Notes: generated from the letters alone by a model not told the origin. A stretch of 64,000 nt of DNA from Shouchella xiaoxiensis (GCF_016907895.1 NZ_JAFBCV010000002.1:310001-374000); one strand, 5' to 3'. Positions 8,793 through 17,932 are shown, numbered from the stretch's first letter. A program made the numbers and translations.

Positions 8793-10232
8793 ATGGAACA
8801 GCTCAAGCGTGAGGAAGTACAAGTACCAAATGCACCAGAAAAGAAACAAGACCGAATGCCGCATATTTATGTGCTGCTATTTGTCATTAGTGGGATCGCC
8901 GCGTTGCTCACCTACGTTATCCCAGCAGGTTCTTTTGAGCGTGTTCCCGGACCGAATGGGCGAGAATCAATTGATCCAAACTCCTTTACAACGATTGAGG
9001 CATCACCAGTATCTTTGATGGATTTTATGTTGGCTATACCAGCAGGAATGGCAGGGGCAAGCGAAATTATCTTTTTCACTTTTATTATCGGCGGCATGTT
9101 TATGGTATTGCGCCGGACGGAGATTATTGAAATTGGTGTTGATCGATTAGCCAGAAAATTTAAAAACAAAAGCCTTGCCGTCATTCCCGTTTTGTTAACG
9201 CTATTTGCCGTCGTTGCCACAACAATTGGTACACCTGAATTATCGCTTGTCTATATTCCCGTGTTGATCCCGCTGTTTATTTCACTAGGCTATGACTCAA
9301 TGACCGCTGCAGGAATTGCCTTAATTGCGACGGCGCTCGGGTTCACCGCCGGGGTGATGAATCCAGGAACTGTGGGGATTTCTCAACAAATTTCCGGGCT
9401 AGAGATTTATTCTGGTTTTGGCTTGCGCGTCGTTGTGTTGATCGTCATCATTACAATCGGTAGCCTGTATGTCATGCGTTATGCGAAAAAGGTAAAGCAC
9501 GATCCATTAAAAAGCTATACGCATGAAGAAGACGAGTTAAAGCGGGCAAAATACAAAGATGCGCTCAAGCAGCCAGCTAAGCGAGCAACAAAACGACAAC
9601 TAGTTGCGATTGCGACGCTACCGTTGTTTTTTGGCATCCTTGTGTTCGGTGTAACCCAGCTAGGCTGGTTTATGCTTGAAATGTCCGGGTTATTCATTTT
9701 TATGGGCGTCATTGTCGGCATAATCGCAGGACTTTCCCTCACAAAACTTTGTGAAGCTTTTACAGAAGGCTTTCGTGAGGTGCTCATGGGGGCAATTATC
9801 ATTGGCATTGCCCGCTCTGTGGCGATTGTGCTTGAAGAAGGGCAGATTATGGACACGATTGTTTATGGGCTTGGGAACTTAGTTGGACAGCTACCGAGCA
9901 CATTAAGCGCGATCGGCATGATGACGGTGCAGCTTTTTATTAATTTCTTTATCCCGTCAGGCAGCGGACAAGCGCTTGTGACGATGCCGATCATGGCCCC
10001 GCTTGCCGATATGCTTGGCGTGACGCGGCAGACCGCGATACTCGCGTTTCAGTTTGGCGATGGTTTTGCTCACATTCTATTTCCGACTTCGGGCTACTTT
10101 ATGGCTGCACTGGTCATTGCCGGAATTAGCTGGACGAAGTGGGTTAAATTCTTTGTACCGCTGTTCTTGATTTATATGGGCATCGGCGTTTTATTTCTAC
10201 TATACGCACAGCTAACAGGCTGGACAGGATAA
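8793..10232 (+). CDS. YfcC-family membrane transporter, candidate allantoin/allantoate carrier
   Basis: Polytopic inner-membrane carrier of the YfcC/DcuC-like ion-transporter superfamily, with about 12 hydrophobic spans over 479 residues. Typical family stretches are ALLTYVIPAGSFER near the N-terminus, TPELSLVYIPVLIPL, and INFFIPSGSGQALVTMPIMA near the C-terminus. A GTG-initiated frame opens at 8778, but the AGTGAGGGA site at 8776-8784 fits the ATG at 8793. Allantoinase begins 20 bases downstream, so the two are co-transcribed. The family is loosely annotated as C4-dicarboxylate or basic-amino-acid transport. Context suggests uptake of allantoin or a related ureide, with PucR-like sites upstream. 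Confidence 0.88.
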   Translation: MEQLKREEVQVPNAPEKKQDRMPHIYVLLFVISGIAALLTYVIPAGSFERVPGPNGRESIDPNSFTTIEASPVSLMDFMLAIPAGMAGASEIIFFTFIIGGMFMVLRRTEIIEIGVDRLARKFKNKSLAVIPVLLTLFAVVATTIGTPELSLVYIPVLIPLFISLGYDSMTAAGIALIATALGFTAGVMNPGTVGISQQISGLEIYSGFGLRVVVLIVIITIGSLYVMRYAKKVKHDPLKSYTHEEDELKRAKYKDALKQPAKRATKRQLVAIATLPLFFGILVFGVTQLGWFMLEMSGLFIFMGVIVGIIAGLSLTKLCEAFTEGFREVLMGAIIIGIARSVAIVLEEGQIMDTIVYGLGNLVGQLPSTLSAIGMMTVQLFINFFIPSGSGQALVTMPIMAPLADMLGVTRQTAILAFQFGDGFAHILFPTSGYFMAALVIAGISWTKWVKFFVPLFLIYMGIGVLFLLYAQLTGWTG

Positions 10233-10252
10233 GATAAAAAGGGGCAGACAAG

Positions 10253-11599
10253 ATGATAGACCGTTGTATTACCGGGGGGCGAGTCGTTCTACACGACCGC
10301 CTCATTAACGCCGACATCGGCATTGTGAATGGGAAAATTGCTTCGATTGGAAAGGTTAACGAAGCGATAGAGACGATTGATGCGAAGGGACAACTCGTTT
10401 TTGCTGGAGGTGTTGACACCCATGTTCATTTTTCCGAACCAGGGCGGACTGAGTGGGAAGGATTTGAAACGGGTAGTATGGCACTCGCGGCGGGCGGTGT
10501 GACGACGTATGCAGAGATGCCGCTCAACGCTCTCCCAGCCACAACGAACCGAGCAAACCTTCAGCTGAAGCTTGACCTAGCAAAAACGAAGAATGTGATT
10601 GACTACAGTTTTTACGGCGGGTTAACAAACACCAATCTGAATCAACTTGAAGAGCTAGCTATTAGCGACGTCGTGGCGTTTAAATGCTTCCTCTCCACGT
10701 GCGGATCAGACGAGCCCGGGGATTTCTCCAGCGTTGATGACGAGACGCTACTCAAAGGCATGGAGATCCTTGCCCGAAAAAACAAGCTGCTCTGTCTCCA
10801 TGCTGAAGACGCTACGTTAACGAATAAACTTGAACAAGAAAAAAGAGCCCAAGGAAAAACGACAGCAACGGATTTTGTTGAATCCAGACCAATTGAAACA
10901 GAAGTGCTCGCCGTCAACAAAGCGATTACAGCCGCAAAACAAACAGGATGTGCGATTCATTTTGTCCATATCTCATCCGCAGAAGCTGTCGCGGCAATCG
11001 AGCAAGCCAAACGAGCAGGAGTTCATGTCACTGTTGAATCATGTCCCCATTACTTCGTTTTCTCAGCAGAACAGCTAGAAGAGCTCGGCCCACTAGCCAA
11101 ATGCCAGCCGCCGCTGCGTCCGAAAGCGGAGGTCGAGAAACTGTGGGACTGTCTTTTTCGCGGGGAAATCGACTGGATTACCTCTGATCACTCGCCCTGC
11201 ACAATCGATATGAAAGCAGGGGACTTTTTCAGTGCCTGGGGCGGTATTTCCGGTTGCCAAAATACAATTGATCTCTTTTTCGACGAAGCCGTCAAGAAAC
11301 GAGGAATGTCAGAAGTCGTTTTCAGTCAGCTTATCGCTAGAAATCCGGCTCAGCGTTTCGGTCTAGCACAAAAAGGTGAAATCGCCATTGGCAAAGACGC
11401 CGACTTCTTTTTTCTAGACGACAAAGAGAGCTACACGTTGAAAAAGGAAGATTTATATTACAAAAATCAATTCTCACCTTATGTTGGCAGGAAGATCGGC
11501 TGCCGCGTGACGAAAACGATTGTGCGAGGACAAGTTGTTTATACGCTCGGTGAACCCTTTGCAGAAGAACGCAGCGGAAGATTGGTGCAGACAACTTAA
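10253..11599 (+). CDS. pucH: Allantoinase
   Basis: Dihydroorotase-like amidohydrolase that hydrolyses allantoin to allantoate, the step before PucF. The 448-residue protein shows the metal ligands His57 and His59 ([20 protein letters not shown]), the carboxylated lysine in [10 protein letters not shown] (Lys144), later His residues in [12 protein letters not shown] and the catalytic Asp in [10 protein letters not shown]. It follows the YfcC-type carrier by 20 bases and ends at a terminator, making a two-gene operon. Dihydropyrimidinase is the main alternative, but the context and AllB-like motifs favour allantoinase. Confidence 0.94.
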   Translation: MIDRCITGGRVVLHDRLINADIGIVNGKIASIGKVNEAIETIDAKGQLVFAGGVDTHVHFSEPGRTEWEGFETGSMALAAGGVTTYAEMPLNALPATTNRANLQLKLDLAKTKNVIDYSFYGGLTNTNLNQLEELAISDVVAFKCFLSTCGSDEPGDFSSVDDETLLKGMEILARKNKLLCLHAEDATLTNKLEQEKRAQGKTTATDFVESRPIETEVLAVNKAITAAKQTGCAIHFVHISSAEAVAAIEQAKRAGVHVTVESCPHYFVFSAEQLEELGPLAKCQPPLRPKAEVEKLWDCLFRGEIDWITSDHSPCTIDMKAGDFFSAWGGISGCQNTIDLFFDEAVKKRGMSEVVFSQLIARNPAQRFGLAQKGEIAIGKDADFFFLDDKESYTLKKEDLYYKNQFSPYVGRKIGCRVTKTIVRGQVVYTLGEPFAEERSGRLVQTT

Positions 11600-11612
11600 T
11601 GGTTTCTAAGGA

Positions 11613-11641
11613 ACAAGTGCCAAGCAGGTACTTGTTTTTTC
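11613..11641 (+). terminator. Terminator after pucH
   Basis: A stem of ACAAGTGCC with GGTACTTGT (one mismatch) around a short loop, followed by TTTTTTC. Confidence 0.75.
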
Positions 11642-11922
11642 TTTGATCGTTTTAAAAATGGCTCAAAGTACAAATCGACCTAAGCTTGTCATCCCCTTGC
11701 TCATTCTGCTAGACTAAGAGTGGAATTAATGTAAAATAAAGAATACTTTGCAGGTGCGGACCCCAAGCAAACATAAAAACCCTAGTAGACCCGCACCAAG
11801 AATTTTGTCGAATATGAGTAACTGTGTAAAAGGTCGAGTGCTGGGGTAGGGAATTCGCGGTTTAAACGCTTCATTTTGCTCGGTAAGGTGATTTTCAAGC
11901 GGCTTTTATGAAGAGATTGGCT
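11642..11922 (+). promoter_or_regulatory. CRISPR leader region
   Basis: This 281-bp gene-free stretch abuts the first perfect repeat. It contains an inverted repeat, GGTGCGG (11753-11759) and CCGCACC (11791-11797), around an A-rich loop. It is followed by a stretch reading GAATTTTGTCGAATATG. I recall similar hairpins in leaders of Bacillus type I-C arrays, but cannot check this here. A weak TTGTCA/TAGACT promoter pair lies near 11686-11715. The leader must be on this side because the degenerate terminal repeat is at the other end. Confidence 0.6.
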
Positions 11923-13538
11923 GTCGCACTCCATGTGAGTGCGTGGATTGAAATCTCCACCATTGCTTGTGCTTCGGTTTGTACCTCGTCGCACTCCATG
12001 TGAGTGCGTGGATTGAAATGTACCGTTGTCGATGAGTACGGGAATATGGTCCGATAGTCGCACTCCATGTGAGTGCGTGGATTGAAATGAGGACGACCAC
12101 GCGATTAAGCGCAGTTTCGAGGTCGCACTCCATGTGAGTGCGTGGATTGAAATTATTCGTTTGAGCGTCTTAACTCCCGTTGAACCGTCGCACTCCATGT
12201 GAGTGCGTGGATTGAAATGCCTGCTCGCTTTACGCTGACGCCCGGCTCGGTCGTCGCACTCCATGTGAGTGCGTGGATTGAAATTAGCCCTTCTACTCAC
12301 ACCTATATACAAGTAGGACGTCGCACTCCATGTGAGTGCGTGGATTGAAATCCCATGACTCAGTTGCCTTAAACGACGGTGTTAACGTCGCACTCCATGT
12401 GAGTGCGTGGATTGAAATATCGTTAACCCTCCTTATTAGAATTTACTTACCGTCGCACTCCATGTGAGTGCGTGGATTGAAATAATAATAAAATTTATTG
12501 AGGAGGATTACCTAGACGTCGCACTCCATGTGAGTGCGTGGATTGAAATTTCACTTTCTGTATCGTTTGACTCATCGTTCGTGTCGCACTCCATGTGAGT
12601 GCGTGGATTGAAATTATATGCTCCGCGGTTTGTTTGTTCCATTTTAATGTCGCACTCCATGTGAGTGCGTGGATTGAAATTTGGGTCTGCATTCGTAGGC
12701 GCGGGCTCTGCTAACGTCGCACTCCATGTGAGTGCGTGGATTGAAATCTAAAAGAGATTGAAACATCACGAGGTGCTATTGTCGCACTCCATGTGAGTGC
12801 GTGGATTGAAATTCCGTAATCCGTAAACTCACTTGGCTCTGATCCTTGTCGCACTCCATGTGAGTGCGTGGATTGAAATCCTCCTAATCCATAAGTCGGA
12901 GTCACTAATATGGTCGCACTCCATGTGAGTGCGTGGATTGAAATGAAAGACGCGCGAAAGAAATCATTCCTGCCACTGGTCGCACTCCATGTGAGTGCGT
13001 GGATTGAAATTATTCCAACAATGGAACCGCACGGATTCAGTCGAGTCGCACTCCATGTGAGTGCGTGGATTGAAATATTTTTGCACGCTCGTCCCATGTT
13101 TTTTCTTGTGCGTCGCACTCCATGTGAGTGCGTGGATTGAAATATTTTAAGGTTGAGGAAGTAAAGGACGAACTTAGGTCGCACTCCATGTGAGTGCGTG
13201 GATTGAAATTATTCCTTTTATTATCACTTCAATCGTTTTCATGGTCGCACTCCATGTGAGTGCGTGGATTGAAATACTGCTCCTCATGGCTTTGGCCTCA
13301 TAATCTTTGTCGCACTCCATGTGAGTGCGTGGATTGAAATTATGTCCATATCCATGATGTCTAGCAAGGCTGCTGTCGCACTCCATGTGAGTGCGTGGAT
13401 TCAAATTTAATTACCAGATTTACTACTCGATTAATAAAGAGTCGCACTCCATGTGAGTGCGTGGATTGAAATATTTGGGACTCGGTAGCGCACACACAGG
13501 CAATGTTTCGCACTCAAATGAATACACGAAATAAAACG
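11923..13538 (+). CRISPR. Type I-C CRISPR array, 24 repeats plus one degenerate terminal repeat
   Basis: Twenty-four 32-bp repeats begin GTCGCACTCCATG and end GTGGATTGAAAT. They start at 11923, 11988, 12057, 12122, 12187, 12253, 12320, 12387, 12452, 12518, 12583, 12649, 12716, 12781, 12848, 12913, 12979, 13045, 13112, 13178, 13244, 13309, 13375 and 13441. Spacers are 33-37 bp. Repeat 23 has one G-to-C change near its 3' end. A decayed copy (TTCGCACTC...) starts at about 13507, exactly 34 bp after repeat 24, marking the old end. The repeat sequence and its ATTGAAAT 3' end are typical of subtype I-C. Open frames across the array are artefacts. No cas gene lies in this window. Confidence 0.98.
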
Positions 13539-13677
13539 AAGATGTTTTACTAATGAGCTGTAAACCAACTATATTTTTTAACAGGACATTATCAAACAAA
13601 TAAAATACCCAAAAAATAGATTCATAATTCCAATTTATAAATTACTATAAAAAAAGTACAAACTAGGAGTATTCACT

Positions 13678-14232
13678 ATGCCCAAACAACCCTTCTTCCC
13701 GCAATTGGAAACAGATCGACTGCGCTTAAGAGCGTTAACGGATGACGATGCGGCATTTATTTTCAAACTGTATAGTAATGAAAAAGTGTGCGCGTATTTG
13801 TATGATGAAGAGGTTTATACGTCGATGGATGATGCAAGGGAGTTTATTGAGTGGCATGCTGAGCCTGAGAAGAAAGGGCGGAATCGTTGGGGAATTGAAC
13901 GAAAGACGGATGGCGTGTTACTTGGGACCTGTGGGTTTGATTCGTGGGATCGCTACAATCAAATTGCGGAAATCGGCTATGATTTGTGGCCTGAGTATTG
14001 GGGAGCGGGCTATATGAAAGAAGCATTAGTCCGAGCGATTGACAATGGATTCTCGAGTATGAACTTAAATCGAATCAATGCGTTTGTTGCGTTGGAGAAT
14101 TACAGTTCGTTTAAGCTGCTCGAGCAGCTTGGGTTCAAAAAGGAAGGCATTATGCGAGAAAAACACCTGTTTAGAGGTGTTTATTATGATCATTATTCGT
14201 ATTCGTTGTTAAAGCGAGAATGGAGAAACTAG
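13678..14232 (+). CDS. GNAT N-acetyltransferase, RimJ/RimL type
   Basis: Acetyl-CoA-dependent N-acetyltransferase of 184 residues. It begins with the typical LETDRLRLRALTDDDA. The acetyl-CoA-binding region is EIGYDLWPEYWGAGYMKEAL (residues about 101-120), and the C-terminal block is LGFKKEGIMREKHLFRGVYYDHYSYSLL. RimJ/RimL relatives modify ribosomal proteins, other protein N-termini or small molecules such as antibiotics; the substrate here is unknown. A CTAGGAG site precedes the ATG. It starts 140 bp beyond the CRISPR array in an AT-rich stretch without other features. Confidence 0.9.
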   Translation: MPKQPFFPQLETDRLRLRALTDDDAAFIFKLYSNEKVCAYLYDEEVYTSMDDAREFIEWHAEPEKKGRNRWGIERKTDGVLLGTCGFDSWDRYNQIAEIGYDLWPEYWGAGYMKEALVRAIDNGFSSMNLNRINAFVALENYSSFKLLEQLGFKKEGIMREKHLFRGVYYDHYSYSLLKREWRN

Positions 14233-14291
14233 AGGTATTAAGTAGCTTAACCTAATTAAAAAGGGTGAGTAAACGAAGGAGGTTTCCAAAG

Positions 14292-14688
14292 GTGAGTTCA
14301 TTAGATAACGTCAATGTAAACGTTCCTTCTGGGTGCGACAACGCTCCACGCAAAAAAGTTCTGATTGATGTAACGCTGGCATTTTTAACAAGTGATGTTG
14401 ATTTTTGTTGAGAAGAGTTTGAATCCATCTGCTGTCTGGTTGAAAGTAGCTTCGAATGAAGCGTTAACGGGTGTCGAGCAAATCATCGGGAAATTAAAAG
14501 ATAGTAAAGAAAAGCCAAGTGAAATTACGATTTTATCTGTAATTACACACGGAAAGTTTGCATCAATTGATGGAGTTGTAAACTATTCAAATGGGAAACC
14601 ACTTTCTTTTTGTGATGTGTTTACCTTTACAAGTGCTTCAAATAAAGGTGTGGTGAAAGAAGTAAGATCTTATCACATTAGAAATTGA
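14292..14688 (+). pseudogene. SnoaL/NTF2-like protein gene with frameshift
   Basis: A GTG start behind GGAGG (about 14278-14282) opens a frame reading SSLDNVNVNVPSGCDNAPRK and stopping at 14409-14411. Immediately afterwards the next frame continues as VEKSLNPSAVWLKVASNEAL to 14688. Removing one T from the five-T run at 14402-14406 joins them as ...SDVDFVEKSLNP..., a continuous protein of about 131 residues. The joined sequence resembles small SnoaL/NTF2-like (nuclear transport factor 2 fold) domains. The lesion may be a true frameshift or a homopolymer sequencing error. No function is assigned. Confidence 0.65.
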
Positions 14689-14725
14689 CAAACGATGACG
14701 CAGCCATAGGTTATTTACGTGCCTC

Positions 14726-15087
14726 TTAATCCATAATCGTTGGCAAATCCGATTCTCTTTTATACAATTCGCTCACGTCGTTTATGATTAGTTCAATCTC
14801 ATTATGACCATCAAATACAACTTCTTGAATCTCTAGGCTGGTACCGTTGATGCGGTAGGAGCCTTCTTCTACTTTTTCATAACTACCGATTTATGCGTCA
14901 TCTTGGTTGTAAAAATAAAACGTTTCGTCGTCATCGTAATCAAATACGATCGTGTTAAAAGTGTTTTCAGCGCTAACAAATGTTCCTTTAATCGGCTTGC
15001 TTTGCTTGATTGGGATTGACTGACAAAAACGATCATTAGGGCAATGAGCGTGATGGATGCGAGAATAATGGTTCTTTTTTTCGTCAT
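14726..15087 (-). pseudogene. Decayed small secreted or membrane protein gene
   Basis: From ATG at 15087 the minus strand encodes a signal-peptide-like MTKKRTIILASITLIALMIV. A frameshift near 14996-15005 then moves the coding sense to another frame, which reads KPIKGTFVSAENTFNTIVFD and onward. That frame has an in-frame TAA at 14891-14893, then continues IGSYEKVEEGSYRINGTSLE to a stop at 14726. Two independent lesions make sequencing error unlikely. The intact ancestor would be about 120 residues, an exported protein of unknown function. It lies downstream of the MFS gene but after that gene's terminator. Confidence 0.6.
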
Positions 15088-15111
15088 GATCGATTGCTCC
15101 TCGTTGTCTTT

Positions 15112-15153
15112 AAAAAAGGGTCTGCGTTCATCCATTTAATGAAACGCAAACCC
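15112..15153 (-). terminator. Terminator after the MFS transporter
   Basis: On the minus strand GGGT-TTGCGTT pairs with AACGCAGACCC around an ATGGATG-type loop, followed by TTTTTT. It begins about 10 bases past the MFS stop codon. Confidence 0.75.
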
Positions 15154-15162
15154 GTCTACTCG

Positions 15163-16401
15163 TTATCTCATTGTTTTGTGGAATGTTGTCCGCATTAAGA
15201 CAATCAAGATAATTGTTGATAGCACGATGTTCGCGTAGAACAACACGCGAATATCAAAAAACTCTGCCCAGAGTCCTCCGGCAATAAATCCTAGAGGCAT
15301 CGTTAATTGCACAATCGTTGCAATTGTTCCGGAGACGCGTCCAAGCATATGATTTGGCGTCATCTCTTGACGGATGGCGCGGTAAATGACGTTTGAAATC
15401 GCTGTGGAGAAGGAGAACAGTGCAAGGGCGATCGCCACCATCCACCAAACGGTTGAAAACGCTAGAATGGTAAAGGCGGTAATGTCAAATAAATTCGTAT
15501 AGGTGTATACTTTGCCGCGAGGAAAGCGTCTGACAAGCTTTGTGACGACGAGCATGCCGAGCAATCCGCCAGCAGCGCCAATACTAATGTTTGTGCCGAT
15601 TTGCGCTTCCGTTGCTTGCAGGTTATCGACGGTGAAGAAAAGCAGGACACCCATTACCAAGCTAAAGCCAAAATTCTGAAAAAAGATCACGATGGTTGTT
15701 ATCTTCAGAAGCGGGTTCTGGAACAGTTCATGGAACCCTTCTTTGGCGTCTTTCCAAAACGTGCTTTTTTCTCGTTCTTCAATTCCTTCAATCTTTAGTG
15801 TTGGTAACAAAAGCACGGAAACGAGCATCAGCGTGACAAACCCAAGCATGACGGCGGTTGCCCCAGCAAAGCTCATCGCGGCAAGGGCGATTCCGCCAAA
15901 TAAAGGGCCGATGAGGCGAACGGTATTGGAGAAAATGCCGATCTTGGCGTTGCCATCAACTAACTGACTTTTATGTATGATTTGCGGTAAAGCCGCATGT
16001 GTTGCATTGGTATGGAGGAGCCCTGATGTGTAAAAGAAAAATCCGATAAAATACAAGTTCCAAAGCTGAAGATTGTTTGTAAATAAAAGCAGGGTAAGAC
16101 AGCCAATCGTTAGCCATTGAAGCAAGGCTGCGGATACGAGGATGTTTTTTCGATTAATACGATCGACAAAAATGCCAGCCGCAACACCAAGTACTCCACT
16201 GACGAAAAATTCGATTAAGCGCAGCGTACTCATCATTAGGGCACTTTGCGTTAATTCATACATGAGCAGTGGAATGATTAGGATGTACATATAGAGCGCG
16301 ATGCTGCTTGTGGTGTCCGTTCCGATTAAAAGGAGGAACGGGCGGTTTTTCCAGAGCGAGCGAGTAGGCTCTTCTTGCGGTTTTGGTACTGGATTTTCCA
16401 T
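15163..16401 (-). CDS. MFS transporter
   Basis: Major facilitator superfamily permease of 412 residues with about 12 hydrophobic spans, most like the EntS/MFS_3 group of exporters. The first-loop signature GIFVDRINRKN (residues about 76-86) and the second-half GGLLGMLVVTKLVRRFPRGK are visible. Drug or siderophore export is possible, but the substrate is unknown. A strong GGGGGA-type site precedes the ATG. The downstream decayed gene lies beyond a terminator, so this appears to be monocistronic. Confidence 0.88.
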   Translation of the reverse strand: MENPVPKPQEEPTRSLWKNRPFLLLIGTDTTSSIALYMYILIIPLLMYELTQSALMMSTLRLIEFFVSGVLGVAAGIFVDRINRKNILVSAALLQWLTIGCLTLLLFTNNLQLWNLYFIGFFFYTSGLLHTNATHAALPQIIHKSQLVDGNAKIGIFSNTVRLIGPLFGGIALAAMSFAGATAVMLGFVTLMLVSVLLLPTLKIEGIEEREKSTFWKDAKEGFHELFQNPLLKITTIVIFFQNFGFSLVMGVLLFFTVDNLQATEAQIGTNISIGAAGGLLGMLVVTKLVRRFPRGKVYTYTNLFDITAFTILAFSTVWWMVAIALALFSFSTAISNVIYRAIRQEMTPNHMLGRVSGTIATIVQLTMPLGFIAGGLWAEFFDIRVLFYANIVLSTIILIVLMRTTFHKTMR

Positions 16402-16621
16402 TATTGAGTCCCCCTAGATGATGTCTTGCTGCGGCGATAGCTCTCCTTATGAAAATTAAAAGGAAAAAGTTGTAATTGCAGATAGTATAAGATAGTTTCG
16501 TCACTTGCACAATTGGGAAATGTATCACTTATTCAATTATTTTAAAAATAGGTATAGCTAACTGTATCAAAAGATGGATAAAAAAGTAAGGTTTTGAAAC
16601 ACTAGCTTTGAGGTGAACAGG

Positions 16622-17119
16622 ATGATGCTAAAGCTCGTACTTGCAGTTCTAATTGGTTTGCAAACTAGCCCTTATTCTCCGGGAGATGAGTTAGACGATT
16701 ATCTTGAGAAATATCCTAATCCGTTAGATGATGCGCTTAGCATAGAACAGGCGCTCATTTTATTTGAACACGTGTATGGAAAAACCATTTCGTTACCGAC
16801 TGAGATTCCAATTGCCTATACAAAAACAGGTGCGTATTTCAACGACCCGCCTTATGTGCTTGAAATGGAGTATCTTGATGAACGAACGAATAACAGCTTG
16901 CGGTTTGATGTGTACTTGAAGGATGATGGAATGGGTTTCTTAGATAGCGGTGAGAAAGTTGCGCTAGGAGACGGGCTGTATGGTATGTTCGATTTACGTG
17001 GCGAAAGAAAATTTCTTACGTATGAAAAAGATGAGCTCGTTTACATGATTGGGATTTTTACGAATAGCCCGCTCGATTACAAGCAGGAATTAGTAAACGT
17101 GTATCGTTCGCAACAGTAG
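16622..17119 (+). CDS. Hypothetical exported protein
   Basis: A 165-residue protein with a hydrophobic N-terminus (MMLKLVLAVLIGLQTSP) that looks like a signal peptide. A beta-rich domain follows, with a SIEQALILFEHVYGKTI helix and strand-like stretches such as YVLEMEYLDE and LRFDVYLKDD. A GTG frame opens at 16613, but GAGGTG at 16610-16615 fits the ATG at 16622. The domain resembles the extracytoplasmic DUF4367-type folds seen in anti-sigma regulators, but I cannot assign it firmly. It is flanked by 220 bp of featureless AT-rich DNA upstream and a terminator downstream. Confidence 0.7.
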   Translation: MMLKLVLAVLIGLQTSPYSPGDELDDYLEKYPNPLDDALSIEQALILFEHVYGKTISLPTEIPIAYTKTGAYFNDPPYVLEMEYLDERTNNSLRFDVYLKDDGMGFLDSGEKVALGDGLYGMFDLRGERKFLTYEKDELVYMIGIFTNSPLDYKQELVNVYRSQQ

Positions 17120-17142
17120 CCGCTGAGGCTACTGTTTTTTTT
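17114..17142 (+). terminator. Terminator overlapping the 3' end of the 16622 gene
   Basis: CAGTAGCC pairs perfectly with GGCTACTG around a 5-base loop, followed by eight T. The stem includes the stop codon. Confidence 0.88.
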
Positions 17143-17308
17143 ATATTGAATCATCTGAAAAAAATGGTAAACTAAAGTGACTTTACGATAGAGGAGTTGT
17201 GCCGATGTTGTCTAGCTGTGCGGAAAACGTAAGTAAGAGCTTTCAGTATATAAGTACGGGGAAAGCGGACGTTTAACTGCTGCAGACCCCTGTTAATGTG
17301 AGGGGGAA

Positions 17309-17872
17309 ATGAAAGTGATTGATACGTATATGGAGACTTTTTTAAGAGGCTCTTTAGTGAAATTACGCAAAGTAACAGAAGCAGACAAAGAGACATTTAA
17401 AAAGATTGAAGACAATATGAGAAGCAGATTGCTGATGAATGATGGGTTGCCTCATCCGCCAACTGATGGTGATCATGAAGCTTTTTTGAACGCTGTTAGC
17501 GCTGAGAAAGATGACTATCTGTTTGCGGTAGAAGCTGTTGAAAGTCAAGCATTTATCGGAACGGTTGCGGCTTACGCCTTTAATTGGAAAAATGGGACAT
17601 GCCATGTTGGTATCTCAATTGGGGAGAGTGAGCAAGGAAAAGGCTACGGAACAGACGCGATGAGCGTTTTGCTTCAGTATCTATTCGATTCGATCAACAT
17701 CAATAAGGTCAAGCTAAGCGTGTTCAGCTTTAATATGCAGGCAATTGCCTCTTATCAGAAGTGTGGGTTTCAGCTGGAAGGAACGCTTCGGGAGGAAATT
17801 TTTCGTTTTGGCATGTTCCATGATGTATTGGTGATGGGAATAACGCGCAAGGATTGGCAAGCAAGGCAGTAA
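17309..17872 (+). CDS. GNAT N-acetyltransferase
   Basis: Acetyl-CoA-dependent acetyltransferase of up to 187 residues, RimL-like. It has FLRGSLVKLRKVTEADKETF at the N-terminus, a CoA-binding segment GISIGESEQGKGYGTDAMSV (residues about 104-123) and YQKCGFQLEGTLREEIFRFG at the C-terminus. GAGGGGG lies only 2-3 bases before the ATG, so a GTG two codons later (17315) may be the true start. The 166 bp upstream hold a hairpin-prone stretch and a doubtful 23-codon frame. Its own terminator follows. The substrate is unknown. Confidence 0.88.
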   Translation: MKVIDTYMETFLRGSLVKLRKVTEADKETFKKIEDNMRSRLLMNDGLPHPPTDGDHEAFLNAVSAEKDDYLFAVEAVESQAFIGTVAAYAFNWKNGTCHVGISIGESEQGKGYGTDAMSVLLQYLFDSININKVKLSVFSFNMQAIASYQKCGFQLEGTLREEIFRFGMFHDVLVMGITRKDWQARQ

Positions 17873-17881
17873 CAATTAGTA

Positions 17882-17913
17882 AAATCAGGCCCAATGAGAC
17901 GGCCTGATTTTTT
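17882..17913 (+). terminator. Terminator after acetyltransferase
   Basis: AAATCAGGCC pairs with GGCCTGATTT around an 8-base loop, followed by a T-tract. The ribosome site of the next gene starts about 10 bases later, so that gene may depend on read-through or on a promoter overlapping the acetyltransferase. Confidence 0.82.
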
Positions 17914-17932
17914 CGTAAAAGGAGTCGATCAG

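Noticed and set aside
11782-13404. Several long minus-strand and plus-strand reading frames across 11.8-13.4 kb with repeated NPRTHMECD, ISIHALTWSAT or VALHVSAWIE motifs
   Set aside because: They are translations of the CRISPR repeats in different frames; the 32-bp periodicity comes from the array, not from a repeat protein.
17205-17276. A 23-codon frame (MLSSCAENVSKSFQYISTGK...) with GAGGAG upstream, before the acetyltransferase gene
   Set aside because: Could be a leader peptide, but there is no matching attenuator hairpin and nothing recognisable in the peptide.
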